From positions 1 through 46,937 of the forward strand of contig CADEDE010000014.1 in assembly GCA_902825995.1 (NCBI GenBank): a stretch of 46,937 bases of DNA, written 5' to 3'. A model generated the notes under the pieces. It made no database searches, was not told where the DNA came from, and saw nothing but the letters and a program-made list of their open reading frames with translations. Positions 7,114 through 14,835 of this stretch are shown one piece after another; position 1 is the first letter of the stretch, and the number at the start of each line of letters is the position of its first letter. Position numbers and translations under genes: made by a program. This stretch comes from an uncultured Burkholderiales bacterium (GTDB lineage: Bacteria > Pseudomonadota > Gammaproteobacteria > Burkholderiales > Burkholderiaceae_C).

Positions 7114-7994
7114 GCCTCGACAAGGCGCTCAACCGGGGCGTGGCGCCCGTCACCTACGGCCAGGGTACGCGAGCGCCGCGAGGCGACTATGGACGCGCGC
7201 ATCCCGACTACACCTGCGAACAGGCCTGGGCCGATTACACCGACGCCGACCACGACATCTACCGGCGCCTGGTCGCGCGCCAGTTGCAGCAGTTGCCGGG
7301 CCTGGCCTGCGACGAGTTCATCGCCGCGGTGCAGCAACTCGGCGCGCCGCAGCGCATCCCACGTTTCGACGCCATCTCCGAGCGCTTGATGCGTGCCACC
7401 GGCTGGCAGATCGTCGGCGTGCCGGGCCTGATCCCCGAAGAAGCCTTCTTCGCACTGCTGGCCGCGCGCAAGTTCCCGGTTACCGACTGGATTCGCCGGC
7501 CCGACGAATTCGATTATGTGGTCGAGCCCGATGTATTCCACGACCTGTTCGGCCACGTGCCGCTGTTGTTCAACCCGGTCTTCGCCGATTACATGCAGGC
7601 CTACGGCGCGGGTAGCCTGAAGGCCGGCCGGCAGGGTGTCTGCGAGCTGCTGGCGCGGCTGTACTGGTACACGGTCGAGTTCGGCTTGATCGCCACGCCC
7701 GCCGGACTGCGGGCCTATGGGGCCGGCATCCTGTCGTCGGCCGGTGAATTGCGCCACAGCATTGCCAGCCGCACGCCGCAGCGCATCGCCTTCGAGCTGC
7801 AGCGCCTGATGCGAACGAAGTACAAAATCGACAGCTACCAGGCCAGCTACTTCGTGATCGAATCCTTCGATCAGTTGTTCGAAGCGACGACGCCCGATTT
7901 CACGCCGATCTACCGCGCGGTGCGCGAGCGCATTACGACACAGGGCGAGGTCGATGCCGGCGTGGTCTTGCCCGCCGAGCGCACGTTCAGCTGA
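7110..7994 (+). CDS. phhA: Phenylalanine 4-monooxygenase
   Basis: Hydroxylates phenylalanine to tyrosine using tetrahydrobiopterin and Fe(II), feeding the pathway of the preceding hpd. At 294 aa it is a typical bacterial short form with only the catalytic domain. The iron ligands are His144 and His149 in FHDLFGHVP and Glu190 in YTVEFGL. The ATG overlaps the hpd stop by 4 bp, giving translational coupling. Its 3' end overlaps by 8 bp the end of the convergent hydrolase gene. Confidence 0.96.
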   Translation: MSLDKALNRGVAPVTYGQGTRAPRGDYGRAHPDYTCEQAWADYTDADHDIYRRLVARQLQQLPGLACDEFIAAVQQLGAPQRIPRFDAISERLMRATGWQIVGVPGLIPEEAFFALLAARKFPVTDWIRRPDEFDYVVEPDVFHDLFGHVPLLFNPVFADYMQAYGAGSLKAGRQGVCELLARLYWYTVEFGLIATPAGLRAYGAGILSSAGELRHSIASRTPQRIAFELQRLMRTKYKIDSYQASYFVIESFDQLFEATTPDFTPIYRAVRERITTQGEVDAGVVLPAERTFS

Positions 7995-8877
7995 GCCGGC
8001 GCAAGGCTTCTTGCCAAGGCTCGGCATGGCTGGCCATGTGCACATGGGCCACGCCGGGCAGATGGTGGTTGTCGGCGCCGGCCAGCGTGGCGGTCGTCGG
8101 TGGAAAGACGATGTTGTCGCAATGGCCGTAGAAGCAGGTGAAGTGCGCTGACCGGCCGGCCGGTTCGCGCGCCGCCAGTGCCTGCAGCCAGGGCGAATGG
8201 CGCTGCATCTGATGTCCGTTGGCCGTGAGCGCAAATCGCGCCAGCCAGGTGCCGTGGTGGGGTGTGCCGATGGTGATCACATGGTGCACGCCGGCGCCTT
8301 CACACTTGGCCCACCAGTGCCGCACCGCCAGGCCGCCCATGCTGTGGGCCACGACCAACGGCGCCAGACCGGTGGCTTGTTGCAGGCGCCGGATGCCGGC
8401 GTCGATGATCGCGGCATAGTCGTCGATCGAACCGAATACCGGCTCGAGGTTCACCGCCACGTAGGGCACGTCGCGCCCGCGCAGGCGCTCCATCCAGGCG
8501 TTCCACAAGCCGCGGTTGCAGACGAAGCCATGCACCAGCAGGACACCGCGTCGGCCCATCGCATGGGCCGGCAGATGGTCGGGCCAGCGCTGGCTTTGAA
8601 ACGGTTGGCGCCAACAAAATACCAGTGGCGCCGAGGCTGCCTCGCCGCACCAGGCGCGCAGCAGTTGCATCGAAGTGGCGCGCGCCGCAGGGTCAGCGCC
8701 GTGCGTCGCGCGCAGCAGCACGAACTCGATGGCCAGCACAAGCGCGTAGCCGAAGACGATCAACATCGCGCCGCCCAAGGCCCACGCAGCATGGCCGGCA
8801 CGCCAGGCCAGCATGGCCCAGACACCTGCCAGCACCAGCAGGCCCAAGGTGGTGAATCGTTGCAGCCGCGCCAGCAT
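7987..8877 (-). CDS. Membrane-anchored alpha/beta hydrolase (lipase/esterase-like)
   Basis: A 296-aa protein. Two hydrophobic helices in the first 50 residues suggest an inner-membrane anchor. The hydrolase domain has the oxyanion segment LLVHGF, the nucleophile elbow AHSMGG, the GTPHHGT motif typical of lipases and triacylglycerol hydrolases, an Asp in the HCDNIVFPP region and a catalytic His near the C-terminus (VAHVHM). ATG 8877 is used because the longer upstream reading lies inside the neighbouring gene's 3' end. It lies 4 bp after the GMC oxidoreductase gene on the same strand, so the two are probably co-transcribed. The substrate is unknown. Confidence 0.85.
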   Translation of the reverse strand: MLARLQRFTTLGLLVLAGVWAMLAWRAGHAAWALGGAMLIVFGYALVLAIEFVLLRATHGADPAARATSMQLLRAWCGEAASAPLVFCWRQPFQSQRWPDHLPAHAMGRRGVLLVHGFVCNRGLWNAWMERLRGRDVPYVAVNLEPVFGSIDDYAAIIDAGIRRLQQATGLAPLVVAHSMGGLAVRHWWAKCEGAGVHHVITIGTPHHGTWLARFALTANGHQMQRHSPWLQALAAREPAGRSAHFTCFYGHCDNIVFPPTTATLAGADNHHLPGVAHVHMASHAEPWQEALRRLS

Positions 8878-8881
8878 CAGG

Positions 8882-10507
8882 TCAGGCCATGAGCTTGACG
8901 TCGCGTCCGGCCAGGCGCCTGGCCAACTGCGTGGCCAGCTTGTTGGCCAGGCCATAGACCGAGAGTTGTGGATTGGCGCCGATGCTGGTCGGGAACAGCG
9001 AGCCGTCATGCACCGACAGGTTGTCGATCTGCCAATGCACACCGTCGGACTGCACGACGCCGCGCCTGTCGTCGGCGGCCATGCCGCAGCCGCCCATCAC
9101 GTGCGCGCTGACCACCTTGGTCAGCAGCGGCTGCATCGGCAGCTTGGCGATGGCATCGCGGGCCGCGACCCAGGTGGAGAAGGTCGGTGCGAGCTCATGG
9201 CCGACAGAGACTTGCTTGGCACCGGCAGCAAACTGCAACTCGGCCATGCTGAGCATGGCCCGCTGCGCGCCGTCCATGACGAACGGGGTGAGCGGATAGT
9301 CGAGTTCGGGTGAGCCGTCGCGGCGCAGTTTGACCCGGCCGCCCGGCGACTCGGCGTGGAAGCCGTCGCGCATCAGCGCCAGCAAGGCATGGGCCTTCGG
9401 GAATTTTGCGAATCGCGATGCCGCGTCGCGGCCGTAGCCGCTCATCGTGGTCGTGAAGATCAGGGGATGCAGCGGTGGCGCTTCGAGTTTGTAGCCGATC
9501 GGCCCATCGAGCGGATCGAGGTCGAGGAAGTGATCGCTGTAGATCGTCTGGGGTGCGCCCTGCCAGCCGGCGACGCGGTGGTCGAAGGTGGCCAGCGAGA
9601 TCACGACCGGATGCAAGAAGGTGCGCGTGCCGAGCCGCCGGTACGGGTCGGGTGCGGCGGATCGCAGCAGCAGCGCCGGCGAATTGATGGCGCCGCCCGC
9701 GAGTACGTAGTGGCGCGCGACAATGCGCGTCGTGCCGGCGCCGGCTGCCAGCGCGCCATTGGGCTGCACCGCCACGCAGTGCAGCGCCGCGATGCGCCCG
9801 GCCTGCAGATCGAATCGCTCGGCGCGCGTTTCGACCAACAGCGTGGCACCGCGGTTGAGGGCGGCGGGTATCGTGGTCACCAGCATCGATTGCTTGGCAT
9901 TGGTCGGGCAGCCCATGCCGCAGGAGCCGAGGTTCCAGCAGCCCTTGACATTGCGCTGGATCGCTGCAGCAGCGATGCCCAGCTCGAGCGCACCACGGCG
10001 CAGCAGGTCGTTGTTTTCGTTGGGCGGTGTGAGCCACGGGCCGATGTTCAATCGCCGCTCGGCCTGAAGGAACCACGGCGACATCGCGTCGTCGGTAAGC
10101 CCTGTCAAGCCGAAGTGCTCGCGCCAGTAGGCCAGCGTCGATGACGGCGTGCGGAACGAACTGGTCCAGTTAACGGTGGTGGAGCCACCGACGCAGCGCC
10201 CCTGCAGGATCGTGATGGCCTTGTCGGCCGTCTTGCGCGCGGCGCTTTCCTGGTACAGGCCGGGGTAGGCCTCGCTTTCGAGCTGGTGAAAATCCTGGCT
10301 CGATTTCAGCGGGCCTTCTTCGACGATGACCAGCTTCAGGCCGGCTGCGCTGAGCAGTTCGGCGCTGATGCCGGCACCGGCGCCGCTGCCGATGATGGCC
10401 ACGTCGCATTCGAGCATGGCCGGCGCTTCGGCGCGCGCGCCGCCGAAGACACGCCAGCCGCGGGCCAGGCCGTCGGCGATCGGGTCGGGCAAGCGTGGCG
10501 TTGTCAT
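8882..10507 (-). CDS. GMC-family FAD oxidoreductase
   Basis: A 541-aa flavoprotein of the glucose-methanol-choline family. Its N-terminal Rossmann motif is IIGSGAGAGISAELL, followed by a second FAD segment (GRCVGGSTTVNW). A Cys-rich CWNLGSCGMGCPTNAKQS segment is seen in cholesterol-oxidase-like and fatty-alcohol-oxidase-like members. The C-terminal HVMGGCGMA and ANPQLSVYGLANKLA cover the active-site His and the FAD/substrate end. It lies between the small partner gene (10 bp away) and the hydrolase gene (4 bp). The substrate could be a long-chain alcohol or sterol-like lipid, which would suit the linked lipase; this is inference. Confidence 0.88.
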   Translation of the reverse strand: MTTPRLPDPIADGLARGWRVFGGARAEAPAMLECDVAIIGSGAGAGISAELLSAAGLKLVIVEEGPLKSSQDFHQLESEAYPGLYQESAARKTADKAITILQGRCVGGSTTVNWTSSFRTPSSTLAYWREHFGLTGLTDDAMSPWFLQAERRLNIGPWLTPPNENNDLLRRGALELGIAAAAIQRNVKGCWNLGSCGMGCPTNAKQSMLVTTIPAALNRGATLLVETRAERFDLQAGRIAALHCVAVQPNGALAAGAGTTRIVARHYVLAGGAINSPALLLRSAAPDPYRRLGTRTFLHPVVISLATFDHRVAGWQGAPQTIYSDHFLDLDPLDGPIGYKLEAPPLHPLIFTTTMSGYGRDAASRFAKFPKAHALLALMRDGFHAESPGGRVKLRRDGSPELDYPLTPFVMDGAQRAMLSMAELQFAAGAKQVSVGHELAPTFSTWVAARDAIAKLPMQPLLTKVVSAHVMGGCGMAADDRRGVVQSDGVHWQIDNLSVHDGSLFPTSIGANPQLSVYGLANKLATQLARRLAGRDVKLMA

Positions 10508-10517
10508 CGGGGCCGGA

Positions 10518-11030
10518 TCAGTCGAACCTCAAAGGGCCAGGGTAGCCCAGTTGCACCCAGGTGGCGCTGTCGGCGAAGTAGGCCGCGTGGGTCAGATCGC
10601 GCAGCGCGTGATAGGCCTGCTGGCGCAGGGCCAGGCGCGAGCTGCGCATCGACTGCAGGGCGGCCTGGATTTGCGCCACGTCGGCCCGCGGCCAATCGGT
10701 CGCCAGGCCGGCCAGCGCGAGGCGGCCGGGCGGCATCGCCAGCAGGGCGAGGAGGTCGCCGATTTCGCGCTGCGTGGCAGGCGGCATCGCACGCAGCGTG
10801 CCATCCATGCGCTCGAGGTGGGAGGCCAGGGCCGCCTGCTGTGGACCGCTGTCGGCGGGCAGGCTGCCGTCGAGCACGGCACGTGCGACGGCGGCGAAAA
10901 CGCTGCGGCCGGTTTCGGTGAGTCGGCCAGCGCGCCAGGCGCGCTCGTAGAACAGCGCTGCGCCACCGCCCGCGAGCACCAGTGCAGCGCCGCTGGCGAG
11001 GCCCAGTTTGAGCAGAGTCCGACGTTGCAT
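10518..11030 (-). CDS. Small signal-bearing partner of the GMC oxidoreductase
   Basis: A 170-aa protein with a twin-arginine-like start (MQRRTLLKLGLASGAALVLAGG) followed by a helical domain. Its position beside a GMC oxidoreductase gene fits the small (subunit-3-like) partner found with many such dehydrogenases. The GMC protein lacks its own signal, so this subunit may carry it through the Tat system. ATG 11030 places the RR motif at the N-terminus; a start at 11078 would add 16 residues ahead of it. The 74-bp gap to the divergent gene at 11105 should hold both promoters, but I cannot identify them. Confidence 0.7.
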   Translation of the reverse strand: MQRRTLLKLGLASGAALVLAGGGAALFYERAWRAGRLTETGRSVFAAVARAVLDGSLPADSGPQQAALASHLERMDGTLRAMPPATQREIGDLLALLAMPPGRLALAGLATDWPRADVAQIQAALQSMRSSRLALRQQAYHALRDLTHAAYFADSATWVQLGYPGPLRFD

Positions 11031-11104
11031 CGAACGCAGTGTTGCATCATTGCGCAGTGACCCGCTAGAGATCGCCAACTAGGCATTGCCCAGACAAACC
11101 CGAG

Positions 11105-11809
11105 ATGAACCAGAGCGGCACAGCGATCCTGCATCACCTGGGCTCCGTGAGGGTGGAGCGGGCGGCTCGTGCTGCCGATCCGGCGTTGGCTGAGCGGGTC
11201 ACCCGGCTGAAGCGCTACCAGCAGGCCCGTTTTGCGCGCACCTACGCCGACCTGCTGGCCGATCCGCGCTACGCGGGCGCGGCGCGATTCTTCTTCGACG
11301 ATCTGTACGGGCCGGGCGACTTCAGCCAGCGCGATGCCCAGTTCGCGCGCATCGTGCCGGCCCTGGTGCGGCTGTTTCCGAGCGAAGTGGTTGGAACCGT
11401 CGAGGCGCTCACCGCATTGCACGCGCTGTCGGAACAGCTCGACAGCGAGATGGCCCGCCACGTTGACAAGTTGCCGGTGACGGCCAGCCTCTACGTTGCC
11501 GCGTGGCGGCGTACCGGGCAACCGGCCAATCGCCGGCGCCAGATCGGCTTGATGCTCGAGGTCGGGCACGCGCTCGATGTCTATACGCACCGCCCGCTGT
11601 TGCGCCACAGCTTGCGCGCCATGCGGATACCGGCGCGAGCTGCAGGCCTGTCGGCGCTGCAAACGTTCCTGGAAAGCGGCTTCGATACCTTTCGCGCGAT
11701 GCGCGGCGCCGACCAATTCCTGACGCAGATTGCACAGCGCGAAGCGTCGGTGGCGGCCAGCTTGTTCGGCGTCGGCTCTGCGCCCGATCCCCTAGGACAA
11801 CTGCCGTAG
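11105..11809 (+). CDS. FFLEE-motif-like protein of unknown function
   Basis: A 234-aa helical, Arg/Ala-rich protein with no signal peptide. The segment ARFFFDDLYGPGDFSQRDAQ matches the conserved core of the family annotated as FFLEE motif proteins, with FFDD in place of FLEE. No catalytic motif is apparent. It stands alone, divergent from the GMC cluster and convergent with the ilvE pair. A weak hairpin at 11825-11847 follows it. I can assign no function. Confidence 0.7.
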   Translation: MNQSGTAILHHLGSVRVERAARAADPALAERVTRLKRYQQARFARTYADLLADPRYAGAARFFFDDLYGPGDFSQRDAQFARIVPALVRLFPSEVVGTVEALTALHALSEQLDSEMARHVDKLPVTASLYVAAWRRTGQPANRRRQIGLMLEVGHALDVYTHRPLLRHSLRAMRIPARAAGLSALQTFLESGFDTFRAMRGADQFLTQIAQREASVAASLFGVGSAPDPLGQLP

Positions 11810-11902
11810 CGGTCGGCCACCGCCGGGCAACATCGCCGGCGTTGCCCTAGTCAAGCGCAATGGCCAGGGGCGGGGACCGGGCTGGATCGGTCGGCGCCGC
11901 GC

Positions 11903-12118
11903 TCAGTGGCTACTGGCCGCGCCGGCTCCTGCAGCCAGCCGATACACCGTACCGCAGTAGGGACACTTGCCTTCACCGCGGGTGTCCATGCCGATGAATA
12001 CACGCGGGTGGTTGCTCCACAGCGCCATCTTGGGGTTGGGACAGAAAACGACACCGGGGCCTTGCAGGTCGGCGCTGCCTACTTCGACTGCGGCTTGGAG
12101 GGGGAGGGTTGCGCTCAT
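11903..12118 (-). CDS. Zinc-finger CHCC-domain protein
   Basis: A 71-aa protein with the zf-CHCC arrangement: Cys in FCPNPKMALW, His in SNHPRVFI, then the CPYCGTVYRL pair. The domain is shared with the NDUFS6 subunit of complex I and occurs as small stand-alone proteins in Betaproteobacteria, commonly next to ilvE, as here. It starts 31 bp after the ilvE stop and is probably co-transcribed with it. The role is not established. Confidence 0.85.
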   Translation of the reverse strand: MSATLPLQAAVEVGSADLQGPGVVFCPNPKMALWSNHPRVFIGMDTRGEGKCPYCGTVYRLAAGAGAASSH

Positions 12119-12149
12119 GGCTGGAATTGTCGCTGGTTCCGCGCTGCAC

Positions 12150-13073
12150 TTAAACGCGGCTCAGCCATTCGGCGTACTTCGGATTGCGGCCATTGACGAT
12201 GTCGAAGAACGCCGCTTGGATTTTCTCCGTGATCGGCCCGCGCGATCCGCTGCCCAGTTCGATGCGATCGAGTTCACGTATTGGCGTGACCTCGGCTGCG
12301 GTTCCGGTGAAGAAGGCCTCGTCGCAGATATAGACCTCGTCGCGGGTGATGCGCTTTTCGACCAGCTTCAAGCCCAGATCCTGGCAGATGGCGAACACCG
12401 TGTTGCGGGTGATGCCGTTCAGCGCGCCGGCCGACAGGTCGGGTGTATAGACCACGCCCTTCTTGACGACGAACAGGTTCTCGCCCGCGCCCTCGCTGAC
12501 GAATCCCGATGCATCGAGCAGCAGCGCTTCGTCATAGCCATCGTCGGTAGCCTCCATGTTGGCCAGGATCGAGTTGGTGTAGTTCGACACCGCCTTGGCC
12601 TGGGTCATCGTGATGTTGACGTGGTGGCGGGTGTAGCTCGAGGTCTTGACGCGGATGCCGCGCTTCATCCCTTCTTCGCCCAGATAAGCGCCCCAGGCCC
12701 AGGCGGCGACCATCAAATGGATCGTATTGCCCTTTGGCGAGACCCCCAGCTTTTGCGATCCGATCCATGTCAAAGGCCGGATGTAACAGCTTTCCAGGCT
12801 GTTGGCTCGCACGACGGCGCACTGCGCCTGCATGACCTGCTCAAGCGTGAACGGGATTTTCATGCGCAGGATCTTGGCGCTGTTGAACAAGCGCTCGGTG
12901 TGCTCGTGGAGCCGGAAGATGGCCGTACCGCCGACGGAGTTGTAAGCACGCACTCCCTCGAATGCGCCGCAACCGTAATGGAGGGTATGGCTCAGGACGT
13001 GAATCTTGGCGTCACGCCAATCGACCATCTGGCCATCCATCCAGATCTTGCCGTCGCGGTCGGACATGGACAT
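12150..13073 (-). CDS. ilvE: Branched-chain amino acid aminotransferase
   Basis: A PLP-dependent class IV aminotransferase for the last step of valine, leucine and isoleucine synthesis, using glutamate. At 307 aa it has normal length. Family features include the N-terminal DGKIWMDGQMVDW, LHYGCGAFEGVRAY, the lysine region TMTQAKAVSNYTNS, the EGAGENLFVVK strand, and TGTAAEVTPIRELD near the C-terminus. ATG 13073 is chosen over 13067 because a GGGGAG ribosome-binding site lies 7 bases ahead. The zinc-finger gene follows on the same strand. Confidence 0.95.
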   Translation of the reverse strand: MSMSDRDGKIWMDGQMVDWRDAKIHVLSHTLHYGCGAFEGVRAYNSVGGTAIFRLHEHTERLFNSAKILRMKIPFTLEQVMQAQCAVVRANSLESCYIRPLTWIGSQKLGVSPKGNTIHLMVAAWAWGAYLGEEGMKRGIRVKTSSYTRHHVNITMTQAKAVSNYTNSILANMEATDDGYDEALLLDASGFVSEGAGENLFVVKKGVVYTPDLSAGALNGITRNTVFAICQDLGLKLVEKRITRDEVYICDEAFFTGTAAEVTPIRELDRIELGSGSRGPITEKIQAAFFDIVNGRNPKYAEWLSRV

Positions 13074-13443
13074 TTCGAGGCTCCCCGAGGTTTGCAAAGC
13101 CGCCATCTTATGCGGGCGATGCGCGGTCAAAGCGGATGGACAGCGCGCGCCATCCGACAAACCACCCAAAACTAAAACCCAATTAGCAGGCAACGGACGA
13201 TCGTCATAAATGCGAGAAATATTGCACTGACCGTCAAGGTGTGTTGCCGGAGGCGACACAAGCCACCCATCTCGGGGCTGGAAGCTTATGTTGCGGCCTG
13301 CTACAACCTCAAGGTCGCCTCGACAGGGGCCTGGTCGGTGAGGACAGGCAAACACCGCCGAGGCGCTGGACGATCCGCAAGTCATTGACGCCGGTTCTAG
13401 AGCCATAACAACGACAACGGCGCGCAGTACCCGGAGCTATTTC
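13074..13443. other. Divergent intergenic region, ilvE / XrtA locus
   Basis: 370 bp with no convincing gene. The ilvE ribosome-binding site lies at the left end, and a GGAG at 13433-13436, 7 bases before the ATG at 13444, lies at the right. I searched for a sigma-54 GG-N10-GC site for the left arm of the XrtA locus and saw none; no strong -35/-10 pair stands out either. Confidence 0.6.
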
Positions 13444-14823
13444 ATGATCCGTATCTTCAATCACTACATCAATGCGAATGTCATCTTGCAGATGATCTTC
13501 GATTTCGCGTTTGTCTTGCTGGCGATGGTCGGATTTGGCGCCTTCTATCTGCAGAGCCCGACACTCGTTTCAACGACCGCGACTCACAGCCTTTCACTCG
13601 CGACCTGGACTTTCGTTGTCGGCAGCGCGACCGGTATCTACCAAGCCTCGCCGACCCGCTCGCCGCAACAATCGGTGACGCGCGCGTTGGTTGCCGGGCT
13701 GCTGATGCTGCCCTTGGCCTATGGCATCTTCGGCCTGATCCCGCAGCACATCGCGAACTCGGCTGCGATGGCCTACGCAGCGATGGGTACGGTGGCGGCG
13801 GTCATTGCACACCGCTCGCTCGGGGGCCGTTTCGGCAAGCTCGCGGCGATGCAGTCGCGAATTCTCGTGCTCGGCACGGGGCCGGTCGCCAGGCAGGTCA
13901 GTGAGTCGCTGTTGGCATCGGATCCGCATGCGCGGATCGTCGGCTTCTTTCCGAGCCCCAATGAGCGAGAGCCTTCGGTGCCTGAATCTCAGATACTCGC
14001 GACCACGGCGTCCCTGGCTGCGGCCGCCGAACAGGCGGGTGTCGATGAAGTCATCGTGGCGCTTTCCGAGCGGCGCAGCGGCAGCATGTCCTTGCGCGAC
14101 TTGCTGGAATGCAAGATCAGCGGCATTCGCGTGTCGGACCTCTCCACTCACTTCGAGAAGCGGCTCGGCCAGATCAGGCTGGACTATGTCAATGCCGGCT
14201 GGCTGATCTTCGGCGACGGTTTCAACCAGGGTTTCCTGCGCACGGCCATCAAGCGGGTGTTCGATGTCATCTGCGCTGCGCTGCTGTTGGTGCTCACCCT
14301 GCCGCTGATGTTGGTCACGATGGTCGCGATTGCGGTGGAGAGCCGCGGCCCGATTTTCTACCGCCAGGAACGCGTCGGCCTCAATGGCAAGACCTTCAAT
14401 GTGATCAAGTTCAGGAGCATGCGCAGCGATGCCGAGCAGGACGGCAACCCGCGCTGGGCGCTGGCTTCCGACGATCGCGTCACCCGTGTCGGGCGCTTGA
14501 TTCGCCGTGTCCGCATCGACGAGCTGCCCCAGCTTTACAATGTCTTGAAGGGCGAGATGAGCATGGTCGGGCCGCGCCCCGAGCGCCCCTTCTTCGTCGA
14601 TTCGCTGACCAGGGACATTCCATACTACGCGGTTCGACACAGCGTCAAACCCGGTGTCACAGGCTGGGCCCAGGTGCGCTACGAATACGGTGCAACGGTC
14701 GAAGACGCCAAGCAAAAGCTGCAGTACGACCTCTACTATGTCAAGAACCACACCCTGTTTCTCGATATGTTGATCATGTTCGAAACGGTGTCCGTCGTCC
14801 TGACAGGCAAGGGCGCACGCTAG
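13444..14823 (+). CDS. XrtA-system initiating sugar transferase (EpsB type)
   Basis: A 459-aa polyisoprenyl-phosphate sugar-1-phosphate transferase that should load the first sugar onto the lipid carrier. It has four hydrophobic segments in the first 130 residues and a CoA-binding-like nucleotide fold ([14 protein letters not shown]). A further membrane helix near residue 280 leads into the catalytic domain: [48 protein letters not shown]-type signature, [12 protein letters not shown]. The layout matches the TIGR03013 family tied to PEP-CTERM loci. A GGAG lies 7 bases before the ATG. It heads a rightward group with prsK, prsR and prsT. Confidence 0.93.
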   Translation: [459 protein letters not shown]

Positions 14824-14835
14824 CGTGCGACAGCG

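Noticed and set aside
11825-11847. GGGCAAC/GTTGCCC hairpin between convergent genes
   Set aside because: The stem is 7 bp with a 9-base loop and no T run on either side, so a terminator call is not supported.
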